This document shows, one piece after another, positions 40,120 to 47,536 of a DNA stretch of 61,970 nucleotides. Under the pieces are notes generated by a model. It did no database searches. It saw only the letters and a program-made list of their open reading frames with translations, and had not been told where the DNA came from. Every line of letters starts with the position of its first letter. The stretch's first letter is position 1. Origin of the DNA: Planctomyces sp. SH-PL62 (GTDB lineage: Bacteria; Planctomycetota; Planctomycetia; Planctomycetales; Planctomycetaceae); the NCBI GenBank assembly GCA_945905295.1, contig CAMDPX010000009.1, positions 1 through 61,970 of the forward strand, given 5' to 3'. A program made the translations under genes and the position numbers.

Positions 40120-41525
40120 GCCAGAATCTCCTCGATCGCCCTGCCGCCGTGCGCCACGGCGACCGGGCGGTCGTTGTCGTAAACCTTCATGTCGGGATCG
40201 ATTCCCAGCAGATGATAGATCGTCGCGCAGATGTCGCTGGTGCTGACGGGATGGGATTTCACATAGGCGGCGTGAGCGTCGGTGGATCCGTGGATGGTGC
40301 CGCCACGGATGCCAGCTCCGGCGAAGAGGACGCTGTAACCGTAGCTCCAGTGGTCACGGCCGGCGTTTTTGTTGACCTGCGGCGTGCGGCCCATGTCGCT
40401 CATGACGACCACCAGTGTTTCATCCAACAGACCGTGCGAGTTCAGGTCATCCAGGAGCGCGCTGTACGTGAGATCCAGCGACGGCAGCGCGCCGCGGAGC
40501 CAGTCGAAATTCGCGGCGTGAGTGTCCCACGAATTGTCGCCGGGGAAGTCCCAGGTGACGTTCACAAATCGGACACCCGCCTCGACCAGTCGGCGAGCGA
40601 TGAGCGCGCTGGAGCCGAACAGCGTGCGGTCGTAGCGGTCGCGCAGTTTTGGATCGGCGGTGCTCAGATCGAACGCGCTCTTGAGCGTCGTGGACGTCAA
40701 CAGACCGAACGCTCGCTGCTGGATGCGGTCCACGTCGTCGAGCGCGCCTCGTGCTTCGACACGCTTCTGGTTTCGATTGAACTGCTGCAGCAGACCCTCG
40801 CGCGCCTGCAAGGCGTCGAGCGTAATGCCGTCCGCCAGCCGAGTGTTTCGAGAGAGGAACGGCTCGCCGTCGAGCACCTTCATCTTCCCGATCGTGCGGT
40901 CCTTCTTCTTGTCGAATTCCGAGAACAGCGGGTCATAGCGCTTGCCAAGAAAGCCGGCGTACGGCCCCGGATAGCGGACGGTGCCGCCGGCATTGCCTGC
41001 TCCGGCGTAGTCGGGCAGGTAAACGTAATCCGGCAGAGGCTTCGTCGCCGGGCGAAGGTACTCGCAGACCGAGCCCATGCTGGGAGGATACGTGTCCTTG
41101 GTGCTGGTGATGTCGGCCAAGGCGATCTCGTAACCGGTATAGCTCGGCAGCGGATTGTGGCAGCCGGCCTTGTGATTGACCGAGCGGACGATGGCCGTCT
41201 TGTGCATCCACTGAGCCGACAGCGGCAGCAATTCTCCGATCTGGATGCCGGGCACGTTTGTGTCGATGGGCTTGAACTCGCCGCGGATTTTTTCGGGAGC
41301 GTTCGGTTTCAAATCGTACATGTCCTGCGTCGGCGCGCCGCCAAGCAAATAAAGCAGGATCACGCTCTTGGCCTTCGCTGGCCGCACTCGGTTGCTCTCT
41401 TCGAGCGCCAGCAGGCTCGGCAAGTTGAAGGCTCCGCCCAAGAGGGAAAGCGCTCCGGCCTTCAAAGTTTCGCGACGGGTCAGGCCGTCACACAGACGTC
41501 GTCGGCTGCCTAACAGTGTGATCAT
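40116..41525 (-). CDS. DUF1501 family protein, Tat-exported
   Basis: The 469-aa protein is read from ATG 41525 (MITLLGSRRRLCDGLTRRE), with AGGAG 8 nt upstream; the frame extends to 41591 without a better start. A Tat-type leader (LCDGLTRRETLKAGALSLLG) is followed by the DUF1501 body: SVILLYLLGGAPTQDMYDLK, HKTAIVRSVNHKAGCHNPLP, VVMSDMGRTPQV and the C-terminal HLLGIDPDMKVYDNDRPVAV. The family has a sulfatase/alkaline-phosphatase-like fold and is usually co-encoded with DUF1549/DUF1553 proteins; here such a gene lies upstream (41917-44496, same strand). Its activity is not established. It is the intact paralogue of the deleted copy at 38409-38874. Confidence 0.92.
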   Translation of the reverse strand: MITLLGSRRRLCDGLTRRETLKAGALSLLGGAFNLPSLLALEESNRVRPAKAKSVILLYLLGGAPTQDMYDLKPNAPEKIRGEFKPIDTNVPGIQIGELLPLSAQWMHKTAIVRSVNHKAGCHNPLPSYTGYEIALADITSTKDTYPPSMGSVCEYLRPATKPLPDYVYLPDYAGAGNAGGTVRYPGPYAGFLGKRYDPLFSEFDKKKDRTIGKMKVLDGEPFLSRNTRLADGITLDALQAREGLLQQFNRNQKRVEARGALDDVDRIQQRAFGLLTSTTLKSAFDLSTADPKLRDRYDRTLFGSSALIARRLVEAGVRFVNVTWDFPGDNSWDTHAANFDWLRGALPSLDLTYSALLDDLNSHGLLDETLVVVMSDMGRTPQVNKNAGRDHWSYGYSVLFAGAGIRGGTIHGSTDAHAAYVKSHPVSTSDICATIYHLLGIDPDMKVYDNDRPVAVAHGGRAIEEILA

Positions 41526-41580
41526 GGCAAATCTCCTGATGCGGTCGCTGATGTACCGAGGGCTGCGTTTCAATGTTTCG

Positions 41581-41859
41581 TTAAGTAACAAACCGATGCC
41601 ACTTTACTCGCGTCGCGTCATAGTTCATTGGAATCGATGCTTTCGCTTGGTCTTCAGTGTTGCAGTCGGCATCGTTCACTACTTCCCAATGCTTGTTGCA
41701 ACTGAATCGGTAAATCGCCCCGCTCTTTTCATACTGGCACACCGCGAATCCATGCACCCATCGTTCGTCACCTTCCGTGCCGTGTTCGCCATACGGCACT
41801 TCTCCTGACCAAGACCACCAAAGCACACGTGCACCGTCAAGTTCAGGGGGTGGTTTCAT
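41581..41859 (-). CDS. Small hypothetical protein
   Basis: A 92-aa ORF lies between the DUF1501 and DUF1549 genes on the same strand. It reads MKPPPELDGARVLWWSWSGE and contains HGFAVCQYEKSGAIYRFSCN and WEVVNDADCNTEDQAKASIP. Its Trp/Cys-rich composition, three Cys, and codon use look protein-like rather than random. I do not recognise a family. No strong ribosome binding site is visible before the ATG. Placement inside an otherwise conserved gene pair suggests insertion. It could be a cargo gene or a remnant. Confidence 0.5.
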   Translation of the reverse strand: MKPPPELDGARVLWWSWSGEVPYGEHGTEGDERWVHGFAVCQYEKSGAIYRFSCNKHWEVVNDADCNTEDQAKASIPMNYDATRVKWHRFVT

Positions 41860-41916
41860 TGAACTTATCTTTCACCATAATTTGCCCGAGCCCTCTTTGG
41901 CTTCCCTTCGTTGGTT

Positions 41917-44496
41917 TCAATGTCGAAACAAAAATTCGTTGGTATTGAGCAGCGCCCATTGGATGTCCTCCCAAGCCGTGCGCTTGTTGTCGGACTTGGC
42001 GACATGGTCGAGCACCGAGCGGGCTTCATCGGGCAGCGGCGGTCGTGAGAGTGTTGCGAGGAACAACTCCGTCACAAGATCGGCATCCGGCAAGCCCTTC
42101 GCCAGAAGACGACCGAGTCGGTTATTAGTCGCGCGGAGCTTGCCGAGAACAAAGGAGCCGTTTTTCATCTCCAGCGCGCGGGCCACGTTGAGGTCGCTTT
42201 CCCGTTCGCATTCGCAGACCGCTTCGCGCGCCGGTTGGCCTAATGCTTTCAAGAACGGATGGCGGTCCCATGAGGCGTACCGACCGCCGGTGTAGATGAC
42301 CTGCCCATCGGGAAGCTGCACGGCACGAGTCCCCTCGGGCATTCCGGTGAACGACTCCGGCTCGCCGGTCGCGGAACAAATCGCGTCGAGCAGCAGTTCC
42401 GCCGTCAGTCGCTTCCGCCGGACCAGCGCGTGTGAAAAGTATTTCTCGTCCTCTTGATTGCCGGCTTTGGCGTGAGAGCTGAGCTGATACGTCCGCGAGT
42501 TGGCGATCGTGCGCACAACGTGCTTGACGTCGTAGTTGCTCTTCACGAACTCTTGGGCCAGAGCCTCCAGCAGCGCGTCATTGGCCGACGGGTTCGAGTC
42601 GCGGAAGTCATCGGGCGGATCGACGATGCCTCGGCCGAGCAGGTGGAACCAAATGCGATTGACGGTCGCTCGCGCGAAGTACGGGTTCTCGGGCGAGGTG
42701 ACCAGCTTGGCCAGCACGGTGCGACGATCCGCGTCTGGCGAAATCACCGGCGCGGGCAGACCCAGCACCTTGGGAGCCATCGTTTTCCCGGACTGCGGAT
42801 GAGTGACTTCCCCGCTGACGGCCGAGTAAATCACGAGCGCGTTCTCGCGCAACTGCCACGGATAGGGCTGCGGGGGGCTGCCCGGATTCTCGCCATCCGG
42901 CTCCGCCTTGAGCCGCGAGAACCAGGCCGCCATGTGGTAATAGTCGTCCTGAGTCCAACGCTCGAACGGATGGTTGTGGCACTTCGCGCATTGCAGTCGA
43001 ATGCCGAAGAAAAGTTGCGCGGTGTTTTCGGCCAAATGATGTGCGTCTTGGACGACGGGTGCTCCGTTGCTGTACGGCCCGCGGAAATAATTCGCCGGAG
43101 GGTTGGTGAACGTGCTGCCGCTGGCGGTCAACAACTCCGAGACGACTTCGTTCCACGGCGTGTTCCGTTCGATGTGGCTGCGCAGCCACTGCCGATACGC
43201 ATGGCTCCCCTTGATCTGAATGGTCAACCGGTTCGCGCGTAAAACGTCGAGCCACTTGTAAGCGAGGTAGTCAGCGAACTCAGGTCGCTCCAGCAACTGA
43301 TCGATCAGCCGAGCACGTTTGTCGGATGCCTTATCGGCCAGAAAGACACGGCACTCGTCCGGCGTTGGCAAGATGGCGCAGAGATCGAGGTACGCCCGTC
43401 GCACGAATTCCTCGTCGGTACAGAGATCGGCCGGGAGCAGGTTGAGCGCCTTGAGTTTCGCAAAGACGTGCCGATCGACGTCGTTGTGCTCGGGCGGATT
43501 AGGCCAGACGAAGCTGGGCTGCGGTTCGAGATACGTGAGGCGGGCGCACTCGATGATGCTGAGATAACGGCACAAGATGGCCGCCTCACCCGTCTGCTTC
43601 ATCTCCACCAGCCCATTGGCATCGACGCCGGCGATGCTGTCATCGCTGCTGCTGAACGCGGTCAATCGGGTGACGTCGCGCACGCTGCCGTCGGCGAAGT
43701 GGGCCAACACTGCCAGTTGTTGCCAACGAGCCGGTGCGGTCTGCACTCGGCTGCCGGGAAGAACCTCGATCTTGGTCATGGCCGGTAAGTCAGCCGAGTC
43801 GTCATGCACACCCTCGGCCAACCAGCCGCGAACGATCTCTTGCGGAACCGGATTGACCGACAACAACCGAGGCCCTCCCGCGTGAGGGATCTGCCCCAGT
43901 CCCTTCTTCAGAATCAAGCTCGCGTCCGCATCGAACCGATTGATGCGGCGGCCTTGAGCGGAGTTCGACAACTCGATGAAGTCGGCCGCCGGATCGTAGC
44001 CTCGCAGACTCAGCTTGAACCCACCCCGCCCGCTGGGAATGCCGTGACAAGCCCCCGCGTTGCAACCGGCCACATTGAGCGCCGCGATGAACTCATGCCG
44101 GAAACTGACCGGCTGCGGCTTGTCGAAGTCGGTGACGATGATCGGCACGCGCGCCGTCCGCTCTCCTGCCTGAATCACCAACACCGTCTCGCCCACTTTT
44201 TGAGGACGCAGCAATCCACCGCGGCTGATTTTCACGAGGTCGGGTGCTTCCACCTTCAGTTCGCAGAAGTGCGTTAAGTCTCGCTCGCTGCCATCGCTGT
44301 ATCGTCCGGTCACCAGAATCTGTCGCATGCCGCGCGGCCCGGCCAGCCGGATCGTTTCGGGCTGAACCACCAGAGAAACCGGATGCCCCACGAAGGCAGC
44401 CTTGTCGGATTGTTTCTCGGGTGAGTCGGCGGCCACCGCGATGGCCGTCGCCAACCAAGCGATTACGAATACGAGCTTGCTCGTTAGAGGCTTCAT
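41917..44496 (-). CDS. DUF1549/DUF1553 protein with N-terminal Ig-like (BIG2) domain
   Basis: The 859-aa secreted protein is read from ATG 44496 (MKPLTSKLVFVIAWLATAIA, signal peptide), with AGGA 8 nt upstream. An Ig-like BIG2 domain lies at about 35-125 (ILVTGRYSDGSERDLTHFCE) and a second similar segment at about 260-330 (LAVLAHFADGSVRDVTRLTA). DUF1549 follows (about 340-540: HVFAKLKALNLLPADLCTDE, FADYLAYKWLDVLRANRLTI) and then DUF1553 (about 590-840: ARATVNRIWFHLLGRGIVDP, RRKRLTAELLLDAICSATG). A CAKCHNHPFERW motif near residue 500 is a heme-like CxxCH. Its usual partner DUF1501 is downstream. The proteins are thought to work together in periplasmic polymer degradation. Confidence 0.92.
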   Translation of the reverse strand: MKPLTSKLVFVIAWLATAIAVAADSPEKQSDKAAFVGHPVSLVVQPETIRLAGPRGMRQILVTGRYSDGSERDLTHFCELKVEAPDLVKISRGGLLRPQKVGETVLVIQAGERTARVPIIVTDFDKPQPVSFRHEFIAALNVAGCNAGACHGIPSGRGGFKLSLRGYDPAADFIELSNSAQGRRINRFDADASLILKKGLGQIPHAGGPRLLSVNPVPQEIVRGWLAEGVHDDSADLPAMTKIEVLPGSRVQTAPARWQQLAVLAHFADGSVRDVTRLTAFSSSDDSIAGVDANGLVEMKQTGEAAILCRYLSIIECARLTYLEPQPSFVWPNPPEHNDVDRHVFAKLKALNLLPADLCTDEEFVRRAYLDLCAILPTPDECRVFLADKASDKRARLIDQLLERPEFADYLAYKWLDVLRANRLTIQIKGSHAYRQWLRSHIERNTPWNEVVSELLTASGSTFTNPPANYFRGPYSNGAPVVQDAHHLAENTAQLFFGIRLQCAKCHNHPFERWTQDDYYHMAAWFSRLKAEPDGENPGSPPQPYPWQLRENALVIYSAVSGEVTHPQSGKTMAPKVLGLPAPVISPDADRRTVLAKLVTSPENPYFARATVNRIWFHLLGRGIVDPPDDFRDSNPSANDALLEALAQEFVKSNYDVKHVVRTIANSRTYQLSSHAKAGNQEDEKYFSHALVRRKRLTAELLLDAICSATGEPESFTGMPEGTRAVQLPDGQVIYTGGRYASWDRHPFLKALGQPAREAVCECERESDLNVARALEMKNGSFVLGKLRATNNRLGRLLAKGLPDADLVTELFLATLSRPPLPDEARSVLDHVAKSDNKRTAWEDIQWALLNTNEFLFRH

Positions 44497-44818
44497 TGCG
44501 CATTCCTGCTCGGGCGCAAAAGATTCCGCCGGAGTCAATCATCCTGGGCCGATTGCTGCATCTCCGGCGCGTGAGGGGCACGAAATCGATGGTAGTCGTC
44601 GATGGAAGTTGCGTCGAGCAACGAGCGGAACGGTGAGTGTCACCGTCAAGGTCTGTGCGATCCGTGACAACCGCAACGATCACACATGCTGGGCGTAATG
44701 CTGACGGAGACGCTCAACAGCACCAGCGTTGAAGGTCACATGTCTTACAACGGCGAACCACCGCGACGAGTTTCCACGCGACATGCAGGCCGAGTCGGAT
44801 TTGGTGAGCCTCGTGCGG
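44497..44818. other. Intergenic region without recognisable genes
   Basis: This 322-bp gap separates the DUF1549 gene from the NtrC-like gene. I saw no convincing ORF, repeat pair or RNA. It should contain the promoter for the minus-strand DUF1549 gene. Confidence 0.5.
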
Positions 44819-46234
44819 TTATTCCTTCAACTGGTATTCCTTGATCTTGCGGTACAGCGTCCGTTCGCCGATTCCCAGTAGCGTCGCGGCTTCTTCGCGG
44901 TTGCCTTTGGTCACTTCCAATGCACGCTGCATGTAGTACTTCTCGACCTCGTCCAGCTTCTTGCCGATGAGTTGATCGGCTCCGAAAACCATCTCGCCGA
45001 ACTCGGCTTCGGGGATTGAGCCGGGGGCGGGGCGGATCTCTTCCGGCAGATCATCGAGATCCAGCAGGCCGTCGATGTCGCTGACCAACATGCTTTCGAG
45101 AGTGTTCTTCAATTGCCGGATGTTGCCCGGCCAGTCGTAGGTGACCAGCGCGTGGCGGGCGGCTCGCGAGATGTTCGGGACTTCGCGGCCATGATTGTCC
45201 GACAGCAGCTTGCGGAAGTGGTCGATCAGCAGCGGGATGTCGGCAACTCGTTCGCGCAGCGGCGGCAGCGTGATGCGGACGACGTTCAATCGGAAATAAA
45301 GGTCTTCGCGAAACTTTCCGCTGGAGACCGACTCTTTGAGATCAGCGTTCGTGGCGGCGACGAGTCGCACGTTGACGTCGACTTCATCGTTGCTGCCGAC
45401 ACGCGTGATCCGACGGTTTTCGAGCACGCGCAGCAGTTTGATCTGCGTATCGACCGGCATCTCGCCCACTTCGTCGAGGAACAGCGTGCCGCCGTTGGCG
45501 TACTCGAATTTTCCGATCCGCTTGCTCATCGCGCCAGTGAATGAGCCCGCTTCATGGCCGAACAGCTCGCTTTCGAGAATACTTTCCGGCAGGGCCGAGA
45601 TATTCACGGGGACGAACGGCTTGTTCTTGCGATCGCTGTTTTGGTGCAACGCGCGGGCGACCAGTTCTTTACCGGTGCCGCTCTCGCCGAGGATCAGCAC
45701 GGTCGTGTTCATGTTCGAGACATGCTTGAGCTGATCGATGACCTTCCGCATCGACGGGCTGTTGCCGATGACTCCCTCGAAGCCGAACTTCTCGTTGAGC
45801 CGCCGCGCGAGTTCCGTGTTCTGCCGAATCAGACGCACGCGAGTCGAAGCTTTCTCGACCGACGCGCGCAGCTCGCTGATGTCGAGCGGCTTCGTCAGAT
45901 ACATCGACGCTCCCGCCTGTCCCGCCGCGAGCGCGGACTGCACTGAGGCGTGACCGGTCAGCAGGATGACTTCCGCATCGGGCAGTTCTTCCTTCGTGCG
46001 ACGGAGCAGCGTCAGTCCGTCGATCTCCCCCATCCGCAGGTCGGTGACGACGACATCGTAGTTTTCTTTCTCGATCAGCTTGAGTCCGGATTCGCCGGAA
46101 CCAGCGACGGTGCATTCGTAACCGACACGTTCCAGGCTTTCGCCGACCGCCTGCGCGTGGGCTTCGTCGTCATCCACGATCAAGACGCGGATGCCAGTGC
46201 CGGGGAGTTCGGGTTTGTCAGCGGGTTGCGTCAT
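44819..46234 (-). CDS. Sigma-54-dependent response regulator (NtrC family)
   Basis: The 471-aa protein starts at ATG 46234 ([12 protein letters not shown]); the frame continues upstream only through a palindromic repeat. The domains are a receiver (Asp21-Asp22, phospho-acceptor Asp65, Lys117), a sigma-54 AAA+ domain with Walker A GESGTGKE (183-190) and Walker [11 protein letters not shown], and a C-terminal Fis-type helix-turn-helix ([20 protein letters not shown]). The sigma-54 contact loop reads GSFTGA (230-235) instead of the usual GAFTGA. The NtrB-like histidine kinase is encoded 231 bp upstream on the same strand. Together they form a two-component system; the target genes are unknown. 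A palindrome pair lies between them. Confidence 0.95.
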   Translation of the reverse strand: MTQPADKPELPGTGIRVLIVDDDEAHAQAVGESLERVGYECTVAGSGESGLKLIEKENYDVVVTDLRMGEIDGLTLLRRTKEELPDAEVILLTGHASVQSALAAGQAGASMYLTKPLDISELRASVEKASTRVRLIRQNTELARRLNEKFGFEGVIGNSPSMRKVIDQLKHVSNMNTTVLILGESGTGKELVARALHQNSDRKNKPFVPVNISALPESILESELFGHEAGSFTGAMSKRIGKFEYANGGTLFLDEVGEMPVDTQIKLLRVLENRRITRVGSNDEVDVNVRLVAATNADLKESVSSGKFREDLYFRLNVVRITLPPLRERVADIPLLIDHFRKLLSDNHGREVPNISRAARHALVTYDWPGNIRQLKNTLESMLVSDIDGLLDLDDLPEEIRPAPGSIPEAEFGEMVFGADQLIGKKLDEVEKYYMQRALEVTKGNREEAATLLGIGERTLYRKIKEYQLKE

Positions 46235-46245
46235 AGTGGAGCGAC

Positions 46246-46330
46246 GGGGTCGGGAGTCTTTTTCTGGCCGCCGAGTGTCGTGAGTCTTTCGGCGGTCAAA
46301 CGACGCGGCCAGAAAAAGACTCCCGACCCC
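46246..46330. repeat. Palindromic repeat (GGGGTCGGGAGTCTTTTT type)
   Basis: GGGGTCGGGAGTCTTTTTCT and its inverted AGAAAAAGACTCCCGACCCC arm enclose an internal second inverted arm (GGCCGCCGA/TCGGCGG). The same type occurs inside the alpha-2-macroglobulin gene at 59701-59792. Confidence 0.9.
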
Positions 46331-46382
46331 TTGGCGTGGAACGGCAACAAACCATATCGGCAACGACGACTCGCCCGCAAAC

Positions 46383-46465
46383 TAACCCGCAGCGTCAGCG
46401 AGGGCGGACGCTTCTGACGATCATTAAACCGGTGAAGCATTCGCCCTCGCTGACGCTTCGGGTTA
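46383..46465. repeat. Palindromic repeat (AGCGTCAGCGAGGG type)
   Basis: Arms TAACCCGCAGCGTCAGCGAG and CTCGCTGACGCTTCGGGTTA flank a 35-nt centre directly after the histidine kinase stop. It matches the repeat at 47297-47356. Confidence 0.9.
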
Positions 46466-47182
46466 CTACGCGGGTGGCAGCGAGATCGTGAACCGCGTCC
46501 CGCGCCCCAGTTCGCTCTCGCAGGTGATCGAGCCGCGATGGGCATCGACAATCTTGCGGACTGTTGGCAGGCCCAGGCCGTTGCCATTCGGTTTCGTCGA
46601 AAAGAACACCTCGAACAATCGCGAGCGAGTCTTCTCGTCCATGCCCTGGCCATTGTCGATCACCGCCAAGTGTACGCGACCGTCCCGAGCGAACGTCTGC
46701 AATTCCAGCAACCCGCCGTTCGGCATCGCCTGCTGAGCGTTGAGCGCGAGATTCATCAGCACCTGCCGCACCAGCGAGACATCCAACGCGACACGCGGCA
46801 GGTCGGTGGCCAAATGCGGGCTGATCTCGACGCGATGTTCTTTGGCCTCGGCAGCAAAGAAGTCGATGAACTCCGTCACGACGAAGTTCAAATCGGCCGG
46901 CGTCAGCGTCAACTCGCCGACGCGAGCGAATTTGAGGAACGCATTCAGAATGTCTTCGAGATGCCGGCACTCCTTCTGGATCGTCTGCACCTTGGTCAGC
47001 ATCCGCCGCTCGCGCTGAGCCTCACTGCCAGTCATGTCCTCGGCCAGCAGTTCCAGCAACATGCTCATCGTCGAAAGCGGGTTCTTGATCTCGTGCGCGA
47101 GACCACCGGCCAGCGTCGCGATCTCCGCATACTGCCGCTGCAAGCGCTGGCGTTCGTCGTTCTCAAAGCGGGCGGCGGTCAT
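46466..47182 (-). CDS. NtrB-like sensor histidine kinase
   Basis: The 238-aa kinase is read from ATG 47182 (MTAARFENDERQ); the longer frame extends through the palindrome at 47297-47356 and is probably not translated. It has a HisKA dimerisation segment with phospho-acceptor His30 (GGLAHEIKNPLSTMS) and a HATPase domain with N-box NLALNAQQAMPNGG, G1 DNGQGMDE and G2 GNGLGLPTVRKI. It has no sensor domain or membrane segment, so it is a cytoplasmic minimal NtrB-type kinase. It pairs with the NtrC-like regulator downstream on the same strand. The signal it senses cannot be deduced. Confidence 0.93.
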   Translation of the reverse strand: MTAARFENDERQRLQRQYAEIATLAGGLAHEIKNPLSTMSMLLELLAEDMTGSEAQRERRMLTKVQTIQKECRHLEDILNAFLKFARVGELTLTPADLNFVVTEFIDFFAAEAKEHRVEISPHLATDLPRVALDVSLVRQVLMNLALNAQQAMPNGGLLELQTFARDGRVHLAVIDNGQGMDEKTRSRLFEVFFSTKPNGNGLGLPTVRKIVDAHRGSITCESELGRGTRFTISLPPA

Positions 47183-47536
47183 GGCTGTTGGCTCGTTGCG
47201 TCTACCGGATGCGAAGGATGGTACAGAGCCATTCCCGCCGATCACAGGTTGTCCAATTCCAGTCGCACGGCTGGCTAATTCTCCGGCCCCGGGTATGTAA
47301 TCCGAAGCGTCAGCGAGGGATTGTCTCGTGATTCCCTCGCTGACGCTTCGGGTTACATGGCGGAGCATCTTTCGCAATTTGAACATTAGCCTGCCGTGAT
47401 TCCAGTCGTTCCGTCTGCGGAGATCCGGCTGCAATCTGGAGGATCAGCCGGACACGGCATTTGGCTGCCGCAGACTCGCATAGGCAACATTGCACTGGTA
47501 TGTTCACTGCGAGACTAGCGCAATGAGGAGACCACC
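47183..47536. other. Intergenic region holding divergent promoters and one palindrome
   Basis: This 354-bp gap separates the divergent histidine kinase (minus) and TIR-SLOG gene (plus). Apart from the palindrome at 47297-47356 I see no gene. The GAGGAG site before ATG 47537 is the TIR gene's ribosome binding site. Confidence 0.5.
47297..47356. repeat. Palindromic repeat (AGCGTCAGCGAGGG type, second copy)
   Basis: GTAATCCGAAGCGTCAGCGA and TCGCTGACGCTTCGGGTTAC arms surround a short centre. It shares its core with the 46383-46465 copy. Confidence 0.9.

Noticed and set aside
44700-44850. Short plus-strand ORF starting MLTETLNSTSVEGHMSYNGE
   Set aside because: Fewer than 50 codons, overlaps the NtrC gene end and has no ribosome binding site.
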